A stretch of DNA of 20,938 nt, taken from contig JBKJHW010000115.1 in assembly GCA_046598935.1 (NCBI GenBank), positions 1-20,938 on the forward strand, in the 5' to 3' direction. The DNA comes from SCUN01 sp046598935 (GTDB lineage: Bacteria > Acidobacteriota > Vicinamibacteria > Vicinamibacterales > SCN-69-37). Positions 1 to 7,175 of the stretch are shown here, piece by piece (position 1 is the first letter of the stretch; every line of letters begins with the position of its first letter). The notes beneath the pieces are model-generated. The model saw nothing but the letters and a program-made list of their open reading frames with translations, searched no databases and had not been told where the DNA came from. The translations under genes were made by a program, and so were the position numbers.

Positions 1-1412
1 ACGGCCTTTCGGTCGTTCGAGAAGATCGCGCCGGTGAGTGCGTACGGCGACGTCTTGTCGACGATCTCGAGCGTCTCGGACCACTTGTTGTCGGCATACG
101 GGTAGACCGTGACGACCGGTCCAAAGATCTCTTCGCACATCAGGCGATAGCCCGGATCCTTCGTCTCGACGATCGTCGGTTCGATGAAATAGCCTTCGTC
201 GCCTTTAGCGCCGCCGCCGGCGACGATCGTCGCGTTCTTCTTCGCGTCGCCGAGGTACTCGCCGATCTTATCGAAGGACTTCTTGTCGATGACCGCGCTC
301 ATGAAATTGCGGAAGTCGCGCGGATCGCCCATCTTGATGTGCTGCATCATGTCGAGCGCATGCTCCTTGACCTTCGGCCAGAGCGACTGCGGCACGTAGA
401 CGCGGCTGGCCGCCGAGCACTTCTGTCCCTGGTATTCGAACGAACCGCGCACGATCGCGACCGCAAGCTCCAGCGGATCGGTCGACGGATGCGCGATGAT
501 GAAGTCCTTGCCGCCGGTTTCGCCGACCAGGCGCGGATAGGTCTTGTAGGTCGACATGTTCGCGCCGACCGTCTTCCACATGCTGTTGAAGACCGCCGTG
601 CTGCCGGTGAAGTGAATGCCGCCGAAATTCGGCGACGCGAGGACCGTGTCAGTGATCGGGCCCGCATTGCCCGGCACGAAGTTGATGACGCCCGGGGGCA
701 TGCCCGCGGCTTCGAACAGACGCATGACGTAGTAGGCCGAGAGCATCGAGCTCGACGCCGGCTTCCACACGATCGTGTTGCCCATGAGCGCGGGCGCGCT
801 CGAGAGGTTGCCGCCGATCGCCGTGAAGTTGAACGGCGAGACCGCGTAAATGAAGCCTTCGAGGCCGCGGTACTCGAGCTGGTTCCACACGCCCGGGCCG
901 CTGAGCGGCTGCTCGGAGTAGAGATCCTGCGCGTAGGACACGTTGAACCGCAGGAAGTCGATCAACTCGCACGCCGCGTCGATTTCGGTCTGAAACGCCG
1001 TCTTCGCCTGGCCGAGCATCGTCGCCGCATTGAGCGTCGCGCGCCACGGCCCGGCGAGCAGTTCGGCGGCCTTGAGTATCACAGCCGCGCGGTCTTCCCA
1101 CGCCCATGAGGCCCACTCCCGCCGAGCGCCAACGGCCGCGTCGATCGCCTGCTGTACTTCCGCGGGGCCGGCCGAGTGGCAGGTGGCCAGCTTATGGCCG
1201 TGGTTGAAGGGCATCACGGCGTCGAACGTCTTGCCGGTTCGGATCTCTTTGCCGCCGATAATCAGGGGGATTTCGACGTGCTCGCCGGCCATGGAGGCCA
1301 GCCGCGCTTTGAGCTCGGCACGCTCAGGTGACCCTGGCGCATACGATTTGATGGGTTCGTTGATGGGCGCCGGCACGCGGCGCAGGGCACTCAGGGACGC
1401 AATCTCAGTCAT
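1..1412 (-). CDS. pruA: L-glutamate gamma-semialdehyde (delta-1-pyrroline-5-carboxylate) dehydrogenase, 3' end outside window
   Basis: This enzyme oxidises L-glutamate 5-semialdehyde (in equilibrium with pyrroline-5-carboxylate) to glutamate with NAD+, the second step of proline catabolism in the cytoplasm. The frame is open from the ATG at 1412 to the window edge, giving 470 residues. Family members have about 540, so roughly the last 70 are missing. Aldehyde dehydrogenase signatures are clear: the catalytic cysteine C332 in GQKCSAA, the general-base glutamate E298 in VGETGGKD, and the NAD/substrate segment SPFNFTAIGGNLSSAP. The N-terminus (NEPIKSYAPGSPER) is typical of the monofunctional, ALDH4A1-like 'group 1' enzymes, not the PutA fusion. 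No proline dehydrogenase is visible, so it must be encoded elsewhere. The gene diverges from the STAS gene across 31 bp that hold a symmetric AT-rich box. The family assignment is secure. The gene symbol follows function. Confidence 0.93.
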   Translation of the reverse strand, partial: MTEIASLSALRRVPAPINEPIKSYAPGSPERAELKARLASMAGEHVEIPLIIGGKEIRTGKTFDAVMPFNHGHKLATCHSAGPAEVQQAIDAAVGARREWASWAWEDRAAVILKAAELLAGPWRATLNAATMLGQAKTAFQTEIDAACELIDFLRFNVSYAQDLYSEQPLSGPGVWNQLEYRGLEGFIYAVSPFNFTAIGGNLSSAPALMGNTIVWKPASSSMLSAYYVMRLFEAAGMPPGVINFVPGNAGPITDTVLASPNFGGIHFTGSTAVFNSMWKTVGANMSTYKTYPRLVGETGGKDFIIAHPSTDPLELAVAIVRGSFEYQGQKCSAASRVYVPQSLWPKVKEHALDMMQHIKMGDPRDFRNFMSAVIDKKSFDKIGEYLGDAKKNATIVAGGGAKGDEGYFIEPTIVETKDPGYRLMCEEIFGPVVTVYPYADNKWSETLEIVDKTSPYALTGAIFSNDRKA

Positions 1413-1443
1413 ACAACGCGTAATATTATCCTGTCCGCGACAC
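1413..1443. promoter_or_regulatory. Shared divergent promoter core between pruA and the STAS gene
   Basis: The whole gap between the two divergent start codons is 31 bp. Its only AT-rich part is TAATATTAT at 1421-1429, which contains the perfect palindrome TAATATTA. Read on the minus strand it offers a -10 hexamer TAATAT at 1428-1423, 10 nt before the pruA ATG. Read on the plus strand it offers TATTAT at 1424-1429, 14 nt before the STAS ATG. There is no room for two separate promoters, so transcription in both directions probably starts from this one box. No convincing -35 element was found; any would lie inside the opposite gene. This is inferred from sequence only. Confidence 0.45.
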
Positions 1444-1779
1444 ATGGAGCTAAGCGAACGACAAGAAGGCGACGTTACGGTCATCACGCTGACCGGGCGG
1501 TTAACCGTGAACGACAAGCCGGGGCTGCTCAAAGGCGCCGTGGCGACCGCGGTCGGCCGCGGCGCAAAGCATGTCGTGCTCGACTTGAGCTCCGTGAAAT
1601 ACATCGACAGCACACGGCTCGGCGAGCTGATCGCCGCGCACGTCACGCTGAGCCGTCAGGGCGGGCGCCTCTCGCTCGCGGCCGTTCCAACTCGAGTGGC
1701 CGAGCTGCTCGGCATGGCCGGGCTCGACGGCGTGTTCAGCCGATACCCGTCTGTCGCCGACGCCATCACCGGCAACTGA
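1444..1779 (+). CDS. STAS-domain protein, anti-sigma-factor antagonist type (SpoIIAA-like)
   Basis: A 111-residue protein consisting of one STAS domain. Proteins of this type bind anti-sigma kinases of the SpoIIAB/RsbW family and release a sigma factor or other partner; phosphorylation of one serine switches binding off. The landmark is YIDSTRLGEL (residues 53-62), with S56 at the phospho-acceptor position after the conserved Asp. The usual next residues are S/T-G; here they are T57-R58. The segment before it (HVVLDLSSV) is the typical buried beta strand. The ATG at 1444 is chosen because homology starts immediately after it. Upstream in-frame codons run antisense through pruA. No cognate kinase or phosphatase lies in the window, so this is an orphan. 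The fold is well supported; the partner is unknown. Confidence 0.85.
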   Translation: MELSERQEGDVTVITLTGRLTVNDKPGLLKGAVATAVGRGAKHVVLDLSSVKYIDSTRLGELIAAHVTLSRQGGRLSLAAVPTRVAELLGMAGLDGVFSRYPSVADAITGN

Positions 1780-1813
1780 TCTATCTCCTGGGGCCAAATC
1801 ACGGGTCCTGCTT

Positions 1814-1819
1814 TAGAAT
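1814..1819 (+). promoter_or_regulatory. Putative -10 box TAGAAT for the M28 peptidase gene
   Basis: TAGAAT ends 6 nt before the ATG at 1826. A start site about 7 nt after the box would fall on the start codon, giving a leaderless mRNA. No Shine-Dalgarno sequence precedes the ATG, and no clear -35 hexamer was found. The same arrangement recurs at several other genes in this window, which raises its credibility. Confidence 0.42.
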
Positions 1820-1825
1820 CCCGTC

Positions 1826-4396
1826 ATGTCTCGACGGGTGCTGGCAACAGCTCTTCTGATGCTTTCGGCGGCGGCGCTCGTCGCCGCGCAAACAGTTTCA
1901 CGGCCCGCCGTGGCGACCGCGCCTGATGCGCTCTATCGGCGCGCCACCGAAGCGTGGGAAGCCGGGAAATATCCCGAAGCGGTCACCAATCTCCTTTCGC
2001 TCATGAAGGGGCCGGCCGCCGGCGAGTACCTCGAGCGTGTCGCCCTTCTCTCCGGCGAGCTTTACGCTTCTACCGAACTGACCACCGACGGCCGCAATCC
2101 GAAGATCTCGCCGAACGGCCAGTTCATTTCGTATGAATTCGGCGCGGCCGCTGACGCATCGACGCGCGTCGTCAAACTCGATCCCTCGCCGTCGGTGGTT
2201 ACGGAAGTCAAAGGCACGGGCCTCGCGTTCGATGCGAGCGGACGCGCCGCGATCGTCGTGACCGGCGGCAACCTCGTGACGGTCGATCTGGCGAACGGAC
2301 GTGTCACCCAGATGCAGACCGGCGATTTGCAGAAGGCGACGCCGTTCTTCGGCGCGAAGGGCGCGCTGTATTTCGTCGGCGCCGATCCTGCCGACGCGAC
2401 GCGCAATGACATCTACATGGCCAGCGAGACCGGCGCGCCGCAACGCGTGACCACCGAACCCGGATTCAAATCCGCGCCGATCGCCGATCCGAGCGGCGCG
2501 GCCCTGATCTACACCGTCGCTGCAGCATCGCCGATTCGCGGAGGCGGCGCCGGCCCTGCCGGAGCGGCCGGAGGCCGCGGCGGCGCGGGTGGACGCGGCG
2601 GTCAAGGCGGACCGCCGCCGGCATTCGCGGTCGTGAACCTGGCCGCGAAAACGACACGCGTCATCCAGGGCGCGCAGCCCGCGATCTCCGCCAACGGCAA
2701 ATCAATCTCTTGGATCGCGCGCGGCGCCGACCAGAGCTACGCGCTGAACATGTCGGCGATGCTCGGCGACACGGCGACAGTCGTGCGGGCGGGCCGCGAA
2801 CGCATCAACGCGCCGTCGCTCTCACCCGACGGCGCCAAGGTGGCCTACGAATTCATGGCCAATACGGATTGGGAGATTTACATCAGCAAGGCCAATGCGG
2901 CGGCGTTGGGGACCACTCCGCCCTACGTACACGCCCGAGTCACGCGCGATATTCAGCACGACCTGCTTCCCCGCTTTCTCAACAACGACGTGCTGCTGGG
3001 CATGATGGGCGAGGCGCGCCATCGCCGATCGCAGGTGTACGACCTGACCGCTTCTGCACCGTCGTCAACGCGCCAGCGGCTGTTCGCAAACAACACCATC
3101 CGCACGATCAGTCCCGAATACGTGTGGCTCCCTTCTGATGACGGTCACCGGCTTGTCGTGAGCGCTGAGCGAGACGGCGACACGGTATCGGTCGAGCGCG
3201 GCGTATATCTGCTCGAGCTGACGAAACAAGTCTCCGCCGCCGACGTCGTCGCGCGCCTCGAACGCCAGGGCGCGGCAGAGAACGACCTGCGGTCGCGCAT
3301 GACCAGGGCGTTCGCGCCCATCGCCGACCTCACGAAGCGCGTGATGGCAAAAGCTTCGGTCGCGCGCGTCTACGAGTACGAAAAGACGCAATTCGACTTC
3401 GACTCGAAGCATGTGTCGCAACCGGGCAACAACAAAGCGATCGAGTACCTGACGAAGACCTACGCCTCGTTCGGCTACACGCCCGAACAGCAGTGGTTCT
3501 CCCCGACGCAGGCGCAGGGCGGCCGAACAGCCAACGTCATCAACGTCAAACTCGGGACCGAGAATCCCGAGCTGATCTATGTCGTCAGCAGCCACTTCGA
3601 CTCCGTCGCGATCGGCCCCGGCGCAGACGACGACACGTCGGGCACGGCGGCGTTGCTGGAGGCATCGCGAATCCTGGCGGACGTGCCGCTCGCGGCAACG
3701 GTCGTCTTCGCGTCATTCACCGGCGAAGAATCCGGCCTGCTCGGCAGCCGAGAGTTCGTGCGCCTCGCCGCCGAGAAGAAATGGAAGATCGTCGGCGCCC
3801 TCAACAACGACATGATCGGCTGGGCCGGCGAAGGATCGCGGATCGACAATACGATTCGCTATTCGAATCCCGGGATCCGCGATATCCAGCACGGCGCGGC
3901 GTTCCTCTTTACGGATCTCATCCTGTACGACGCCAAGTACTACAAAGGCACCGACGCCGCGGCGTTCTACGACGGATGGGGCGACATCGTCGGCGGCATC
4001 GGCTCGTATCCGGTGCTCGCGAATCCCAATTACCACCAGCCGACCGACCTGATCGAGACGATGAATTTCCGGCAGATCACGGAAACCGCGAAGGTGACCG
4101 CGGCGACGCTCGTGTATCTTGCGTCGAGCCCGTCGCGCCTGAAGGATCTCAAAGCGGAGCGCAGGAACGGCACGCTCGATGTCACGTGGACAGCGAGCCC
4201 GGAAAAAGGTGTCAAGAGTTACATCGTGGCGTACGGACCGGCGACCGATCCGCTGCGTACGCGCCTGACGGTTGCGGCCAATCGGGCCAGCCTGCCCGCC
4301 CTTCCCGCCGGCGCCGTCATCGCCGTCAAGGCCGTCAACGCCCGCGGGCTCGAAGGCTGGGACTGGGCGCGTCTCCCGATCGCCGGGATCAAGTAG
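1826..4396 (+). CDS. Secreted TolB-type propeller / M28 zinc aminopeptidase with C-terminal Fn3-like domain
   Basis: An 856-residue exported peptidase, probably an aminopeptidase acting on peptides in the periplasm or outside the cell. A signal peptide covers about residues 1-21 (hydrophobic core, then AAAALVAAQ). Residues ~75-460 carry propeller-type repeats (NPKISPNGQFISYEF; SLSPDGAKVAYEF). A Gly-rich insertion at ~238-265 (GGAGGRGGQGG) is probably a flexible loop. The M28 domain spans ~505-765 with all expected two-zinc residues visible by alignment to the Streptomyces griseus aminopeptidase pattern: H590 (SHFDS), D602 (ADDDTSG), catalytic E634 and ligand E635 (TGEESGLLGS), D662 (NNDMIG) and H737 (NYHQPTD). 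A short beta-rich tail (~770-856) looks like a fibronectin type III module. The receiver-like gene starts 7 nt after the stop. The catalytic set is complete, so activity is likely. The true substrate is unknown. Confidence 0.9.
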   Translation: MSRRVLATALLMLSAAALVAAQTVSRPAVATAPDALYRRATEAWEAGKYPEAVTNLLSLMKGPAAGEYLERVALLSGELYASTELTTDGRNPKISPNGQFISYEFGAAADASTRVVKLDPSPSVVTEVKGTGLAFDASGRAAIVVTGGNLVTVDLANGRVTQMQTGDLQKATPFFGAKGALYFVGADPADATRNDIYMASETGAPQRVTTEPGFKSAPIADPSGAALIYTVAAASPIRGGGAGPAGAAGGRGGAGGRGGQGGPPPAFAVVNLAAKTTRVIQGAQPAISANGKSISWIARGADQSYALNMSAMLGDTATVVRAGRERINAPSLSPDGAKVAYEFMANTDWEIYISKANAAALGTTPPYVHARVTRDIQHDLLPRFLNNDVLLGMMGEARHRRSQVYDLTASAPSSTRQRLFANNTIRTISPEYVWLPSDDGHRLVVSAERDGDTVSVERGVYLLELTKQVSAADVVARLERQGAAENDLRSRMTRAFAPIADLTKRVMAKASVARVYEYEKTQFDFDSKHVSQPGNNKAIEYLTKTYASFGYTPEQQWFSPTQAQGGRTANVINVKLGTENPELIYVVSSHFDSVAIGPGADDDTSGTAALLEASRILADVPLAATVVFASFTGEESGLLGSREFVRLAAEKKWKIVGALNNDMIGWAGEGSRIDNTIRYSNPGIRDIQHGAAFLFTDLILYDAKYYKGTDAAAFYDGWGDIVGGIGSYPVLANPNYHQPTDLIETMNFRQITETAKVTAATLVYLASSPSRLKDLKAERRNGTLDVTWTASPEKGVKSYIVAYGPATDPLRTRLTVAANRASLPALPAGAVIAVKAVNARGLEGWDWARLPIAGIK

Positions 4397-4403
4397 CTCG
4401 CCG

Positions 4404-5378
4404 ATGACCGGCACGGGCATCCCTCGCGTCTGTCCGCAGTGCGGCTATTCGCACTTGCGGACGTCGCGCGCTCACTCGTCCGGCGAACGGTTCCAGGCGT
4501 GGTGGAGCGGCACCGAGTGGTTCCGGTGCGACACCTGTAAATGGCGCGGGCGGATTCGCGATGAATGGAAACCGGCGCACGCGTTTCCGGACCTGCCCGC
4601 ACTCCGGCTCGACAAGGATCTGAACGTCGATCCGCTGCAGCAACGCGATGAAGATGCGCTGACCGGGCTGGTGCTCGAGCAGGCCGAAACGCTGCGGGGC
4701 ACATTACGCGTGTGGCTCGATGACAGCCGGCCGGCGCCGCCGGGGTGGCTGCGCGTCACGACCGTGAGAAACGCGCGGCGGCTTGTCGAAGCTGGCCTGG
4801 TGCGCGAGATCTCGCTCGATTACGACCTTGGCTGGTGCGCCGAGTGCATTTCGCGCGAAGAGCATCTCAAGAGTTCGGGGCGGCGGCACTGCGAGCACAC
4901 GCCGACCGGCTATGACCTGGTCGCGTGGATGGCCGAGACGGGCCGCTGGCCGTCGGCGCCGCCCATCGTGCACAGCGGCAACATCGAAGGCGGCGCGCGC
5001 ATGCTCGGCGTGATCGCGCGCCACTGGCACGACGGCGCGCTCACGCCGAATCCGGCCGCTGGGGTGGACGGCGCCGCGCCTGAGCCCGGTGAAGGCGGCG
5101 AGATTGCGCACACGCCGCCGGCGCCGAGCGGCGACGCGGCGAACGTCTCGACGCTCACCCAGTGCCCGAAGTGCCACGGGCCGTTTCTTCATCGCACGCA
5201 CCGGCACTCGACCTTCGAGCGCTTTCGGTCTCTTGTCACGCGGCAACTGCCCGTGCGTTGCAACGCGTGCGGCCATACGTTCTGGAGCCGCGAACCGATT
5301 CTCGTGCGCCTGTCGTCGCGCAGCGACGGCGGCGCCGCTCACGAAAACCCCCGGCTGGATGAGTTTGATCCGGACTAG
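4404..5378 (+). CDS. Protein with cyclic-phosphate-processing-receiver-like (cREC) domain flanked by two homologous zinc ribbons
   Basis: A 324-residue soluble protein. Residues ~100-208 match the pattern of the cREC domain: a strand ending in DD (WLDDSRP, D106-D107), then SLDYDLG (D139, D141), then TGYDLVAWM, then VHSGN (H190) and an RM motif. By published comparative genomics, cREC domains are receiver-derived and predicted to process cyclic phosphates in RNA repair. I recall this family from memory and did not search for it. The N-terminal ribbon has C10, C13, C42, C45; the C-terminal ribbon has C254, C257, C286, C289. Both are C-x2-C-x28-C-x2-C. Between SLDYDLG and TGYD lies an insert with C145, C148, C163 and H165 that could hold a further metal. 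A Pro/Ala/Gly-rich linker spans ~215-250. The ATG at 4404 is 7 nt after the peptidase stop, so the gene probably depends on upstream transcription and translation. No RNA ligase is nearby, so the role is open. Confidence 0.68.
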   Translation: MTGTGIPRVCPQCGYSHLRTSRAHSSGERFQAWWSGTEWFRCDTCKWRGRIRDEWKPAHAFPDLPALRLDKDLNVDPLQQRDEDALTGLVLEQAETLRGTLRVWLDDSRPAPPGWLRVTTVRNARRLVEAGLVREISLDYDLGWCAECISREEHLKSSGRRHCEHTPTGYDLVAWMAETGRWPSAPPIVHSGNIEGGARMLGVIARHWHDGALTPNPAAGVDGAAPEPGEGGEIAHTPPAPSGDAANVSTLTQCPKCHGPFLHRTHRHSTFERFRSLVTRQLPVRCNACGHTFWSREPILVRLSSRSDGGAAHENPRLDEFDPD

Positions 5379-5399
5379 CATGGGGTGGGAACACCGCTG

Positions 5400-6257
5400 A
5401 TGCCGTACGACGATCTCCCCCTCGGGCGCCCCGCGCCGCCGCCGCTGCCGTCATCACCCGGCGGACCTCGCGGGCCGCGCGGGTCGTCTTTGCCGGGGCG
5501 CTCGTCGGCGTCGCGGTGGATCATCGCGGCCGCGGCGATCGTCGCGGCCAGCGGCGGTTTGTATTTCTGGTGGTTGACGCGCGAGGCTGCAATCCCATCG
5601 ACGCCGCCGCCAACCACCGCGACTGACGTCGCCGTCGGCACGAACCGCCCGTCGCCGCAACCGATCGAGCTCCCGCCGCTTGACGCGTCGGACGTTATCG
5701 TTCGCGAATTCGTCTCGACGCTCTCGCGCCACCCGCAGATCGCGCGGCTCCTGGCCACCGACGGCCTGATTCGCGCCACCGTGCTGACCGTCGAACAGAT
5801 CGCCGACGGGAAGACGCCCGCAACGCCGCTCAACGTGCTGAAGCCGCCGACGCGGCTCGTCATTCTCGGCGCCGAGTCCGGCCGGATCGATCCCGCGGCG
5901 TATGTACGGTGGGAAAGCAACATCGGCGCGCTGACCAGCGTACGCGCGCTCGACGCCGTGCAGCTCTACGTCAATCTCAAGCCGCTCTTCGACGCGGCGT
6001 ACGCCGACCTCGGGCATCCGGGCGGCAATTTCGACGAGTCGCTGACGCGCGCCATCCGAATGCTCATGTCGACGCCGGAGCCGGCCGACGAGCCGACGCT
6101 GCTCCGCCGCGCGGGATTTTTCGAGCACGCGGACGACACCTTGCGCGCGCTCAAGCCCGTGCAGAAACAGTTCCTACTGCTCGGCCGCGAGCGCAGGAAC
6201 ATCGTGCGCGCGTGGCTCACGGCATTCGCCGCTTCTGCTGATCTCACCATCAAGTAG
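5400..6257 (+). CDS. DUF3014 family membrane-anchored protein
   Basis: A 285-residue protein of unknown function. A Pro/Gly-rich N-terminus (residues 1-35) precedes one transmembrane helix (~39-60, WIIAAAAIVAASGG then YFWWL), a Pro/Thr-rich spacer (~64-92), and a conserved domain starting at LPPLDASD (~91) that runs to the end. The phrases LPPLDASD, a terminal 'DGLIR' segment and 'RIDPAAYVRWE' fit DUF3014. With a single N-terminal helix, the domain probably lies in the periplasm. The ATG at 5400 is chosen because GGGTGGGA (5383-5390) lies about 9 nt upstream as a possible ribosome binding site. An in-frame GTG at 5385 would add five residues. The gap from the receiver-like gene is 21 nt, suggesting one operon with the M28 peptidase and that gene. 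No catalytic motif is evident. Confidence 0.75.
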   Translation: MPYDDLPLGRPAPPPLPSSPGGPRGPRGSSLPGRSSASRWIIAAAAIVAASGGLYFWWLTREAAIPSTPPPTTATDVAVGTNRPSPQPIELPPLDASDVIVREFVSTLSRHPQIARLLATDGLIRATVLTVEQIADGKTPATPLNVLKPPTRLVILGAESGRIDPAAYVRWESNIGALTSVRALDAVQLYVNLKPLFDAAYADLGHPGGNFDESLTRAIRMLMSTPEPADEPTLLRRAGFFEHADDTLRALKPVQKQFLLLGRERRNIVRAWLTAFAASADLTIK

Positions 6258-6283
6258 GGGGCCCGGCCCGGCCTCCGAGGAGA

Positions 6284-6292
6284 TGATAAACT
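6284..6292 (+). promoter_or_regulatory. Putative extended -10 box for the desaturase gene
   Basis: TGATAAACT fits the extended -10 pattern TGnTAnnnT and ends 7 nt before the ATG at 6300. A purine-rich GAGGAGA at 6277-6283 is 16 nt from the ATG, too far for a normal ribosome binding site. The promoter reading is therefore preferred. It implies that the desaturase can be transcribed separately from the DUF3014 gene. Confidence 0.42.
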
Positions 6293-6299
6293 TGACCGG

Positions 6300-7148
6300 A
6301 TGGTTGAACAGGTTCTGAGCCGCCGGCGCTACAGCAAGGCCACGTCCTGGCCGTTCTTTTTCATGCACGCCGCGGTGCTCTCGATTTTCTTTTTCCCGTT
6401 CCACTGGTCGCTCGTCGGCTGGCTCGCCGGCTCGTACCTGCTGCGCATGTTCTTCGTGACGGCCGGCTATCACCGCTATTTCAGCCACCGGTCGTACCGC
6501 CTCAACCGCTTCTGGCAGTTCGTCGTCGCGTTCATGTCGCAGACGTCGGCGCAAAAAGGCGTGCTCTGGTGGGCGGCGCATCATCGCCATCACCATCTGA
6601 TGTCCGACCGCAAGGCGGACGTGCACTCGGCGGTGCAGGAGGGCTTCTGGTGGTCGCACGTCGGCTGGATTCTCTCGGACGAATACGACAACTACGATCC
6701 GTCGCGCGTCGCCGACTTCGGCAAGTACCCGGAGCTCCGCTGGATCGATAAGTACCACCTCGTGCCGGCCGTCGCGTACGGCGCGGCGGTATTTTTCATC
6801 GGCGGGTGGGACGCGTTTGTGTGGGGCTTCGTCTTCGCAACCGTCGTCCTCTACCACGGCACGTTCCTGATCAACTCGCTCTCGCACGTGTGGGGATCGC
6901 GCCGGTTCCCGACGCCCGATGAAAGCCGCAACAACTTCTTCCTCGCGCTGGTCACGCTCGGCGAAGGGTGGCACAACAATCACCACTTCTATATGTCGAG
7001 CGTTCGCCAGGGTATCCGGTGGTGGGAGGTCGACGTGACCTTCTACATCCTGAAGGCCTTGTCCTGGGTAGGCATTACGCGGGAGCTCCGCCCGTTCAGG
7101 GCCCCGGAGAAGGGGTCTGTCCCTGAACCCCAGGGACAGACCCTTTAA
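6300..7148 (+). CDS. Acyl-CoA delta-9 fatty acid desaturase (stearoyl-CoA desaturase type)
   Basis: A 282-residue integral membrane di-iron enzyme predicted to introduce a cis double bond at C9 of a long-chain acyl-CoA, raising membrane fluidity. It shows the full histidine set of this family: HRYFSH (H58, H63), HHRHHH (H94, H95, H97-H99), the downstream HNNHH box (H225, H228, H229), and the extra NSLSH histidine (H196). Hydrophobic segments occur at ~18-54, 71-84 and ~155-190. It lacks fused cytochrome b5 or rubredoxin domains, so electrons come from a separate carrier. The coding sequence ends inside a 31-bp palindrome. Residues ~271-282 (KGSVPEPQGQTL) and the TAA stop come from that element, which replaces or extends the native C-terminus. 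The catalytic core is intact, so the enzyme is probably functional. Confidence 0.92.
   Translation: MVEQVLSRRRYSKATSWPFFFMHAAVLSIFFFPFHWSLVGWLAGSYLLRMFFVTAGYHRYFSHRSYRLNRFWQFVVAFMSQTSAQKGVLWWAAHHRHHHLMSDRKADVHSAVQEGFWWSHVGWILSDEYDNYDPSRVADFGKYPELRWIDKYHLVPAVAYGAAVFFIGGWDAFVWGFVFATVVLYHGTFLINSLSHVWGSRRFPTPDESRNNFFLALVTLGEGWHNNHHFYMSSVRQGIRWWEVDVTFYILKALSWVGITRELRPFRAPEKGSVPEPQGQTL
7111..7146. repeat. Perfect 13-bp-stem palindrome inside the 3' end of the desaturase gene
   Basis: The arms GGGTCTGTCCCTG (7113-7125) and CAGGGACAGACCC (7131-7143) pair perfectly around a 5-nt loop AACCC. Outer bases A7111 and T7145 can also pair. The same stem occurs at 15735-15765, with 29 of 31 bases identical. 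It resembles REP-like intergenic palindromes, but here it lies in frame at the end of a coding sequence and provides the stop codon (7146-7148). As RNA it would form a strong hairpin that could protect the 3' end or act as a weak terminator; no U-tract follows. Confidence 0.9.
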
Positions 7149-7160
7149 GACCGCCTAGGC

Positions 7161-7166
7161 TAGAAT
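7161..7166 (+). promoter_or_regulatory. Putative -10 box TAGAAT for the response regulator gene
   Basis: TAGAAT ends 9 nt before the ATG at 7176, in the 27-nt gap after the desaturase. It is identical to the box before the M28 gene. There is no ribosome binding site, and no -35 element is obvious because the upstream space is filled by the palindrome. A very short 5' leader is implied. Confidence 0.4.
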
Positions 7167-7175
7167 CGCCCCAGC

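Noticed and set aside
339..1109. A 256-codon plus-strand open frame opposite pruA
   Set aside because: It is the shadow of the aldehyde dehydrogenase gene, whose catalytic motifs are intact on the minus strand.
2537..2623. GC-rich repeat in the M28 gene
   Set aside because: It is a Gly-rich low-complexity stretch within an intact reading frame, not an inserted DNA element.
6277..6283. GAGGAGA as ribosome binding site of the desaturase
   Set aside because: It is 16 nt from the ATG, outside normal spacing, and a -10-like box lies between it and the start.
7113..7143. Canonical Rho-independent terminator
   Set aside because: The stem is strong, but no run of T follows on either strand. The same applies to the copy at 15735-15765, which is better described as a repeat.
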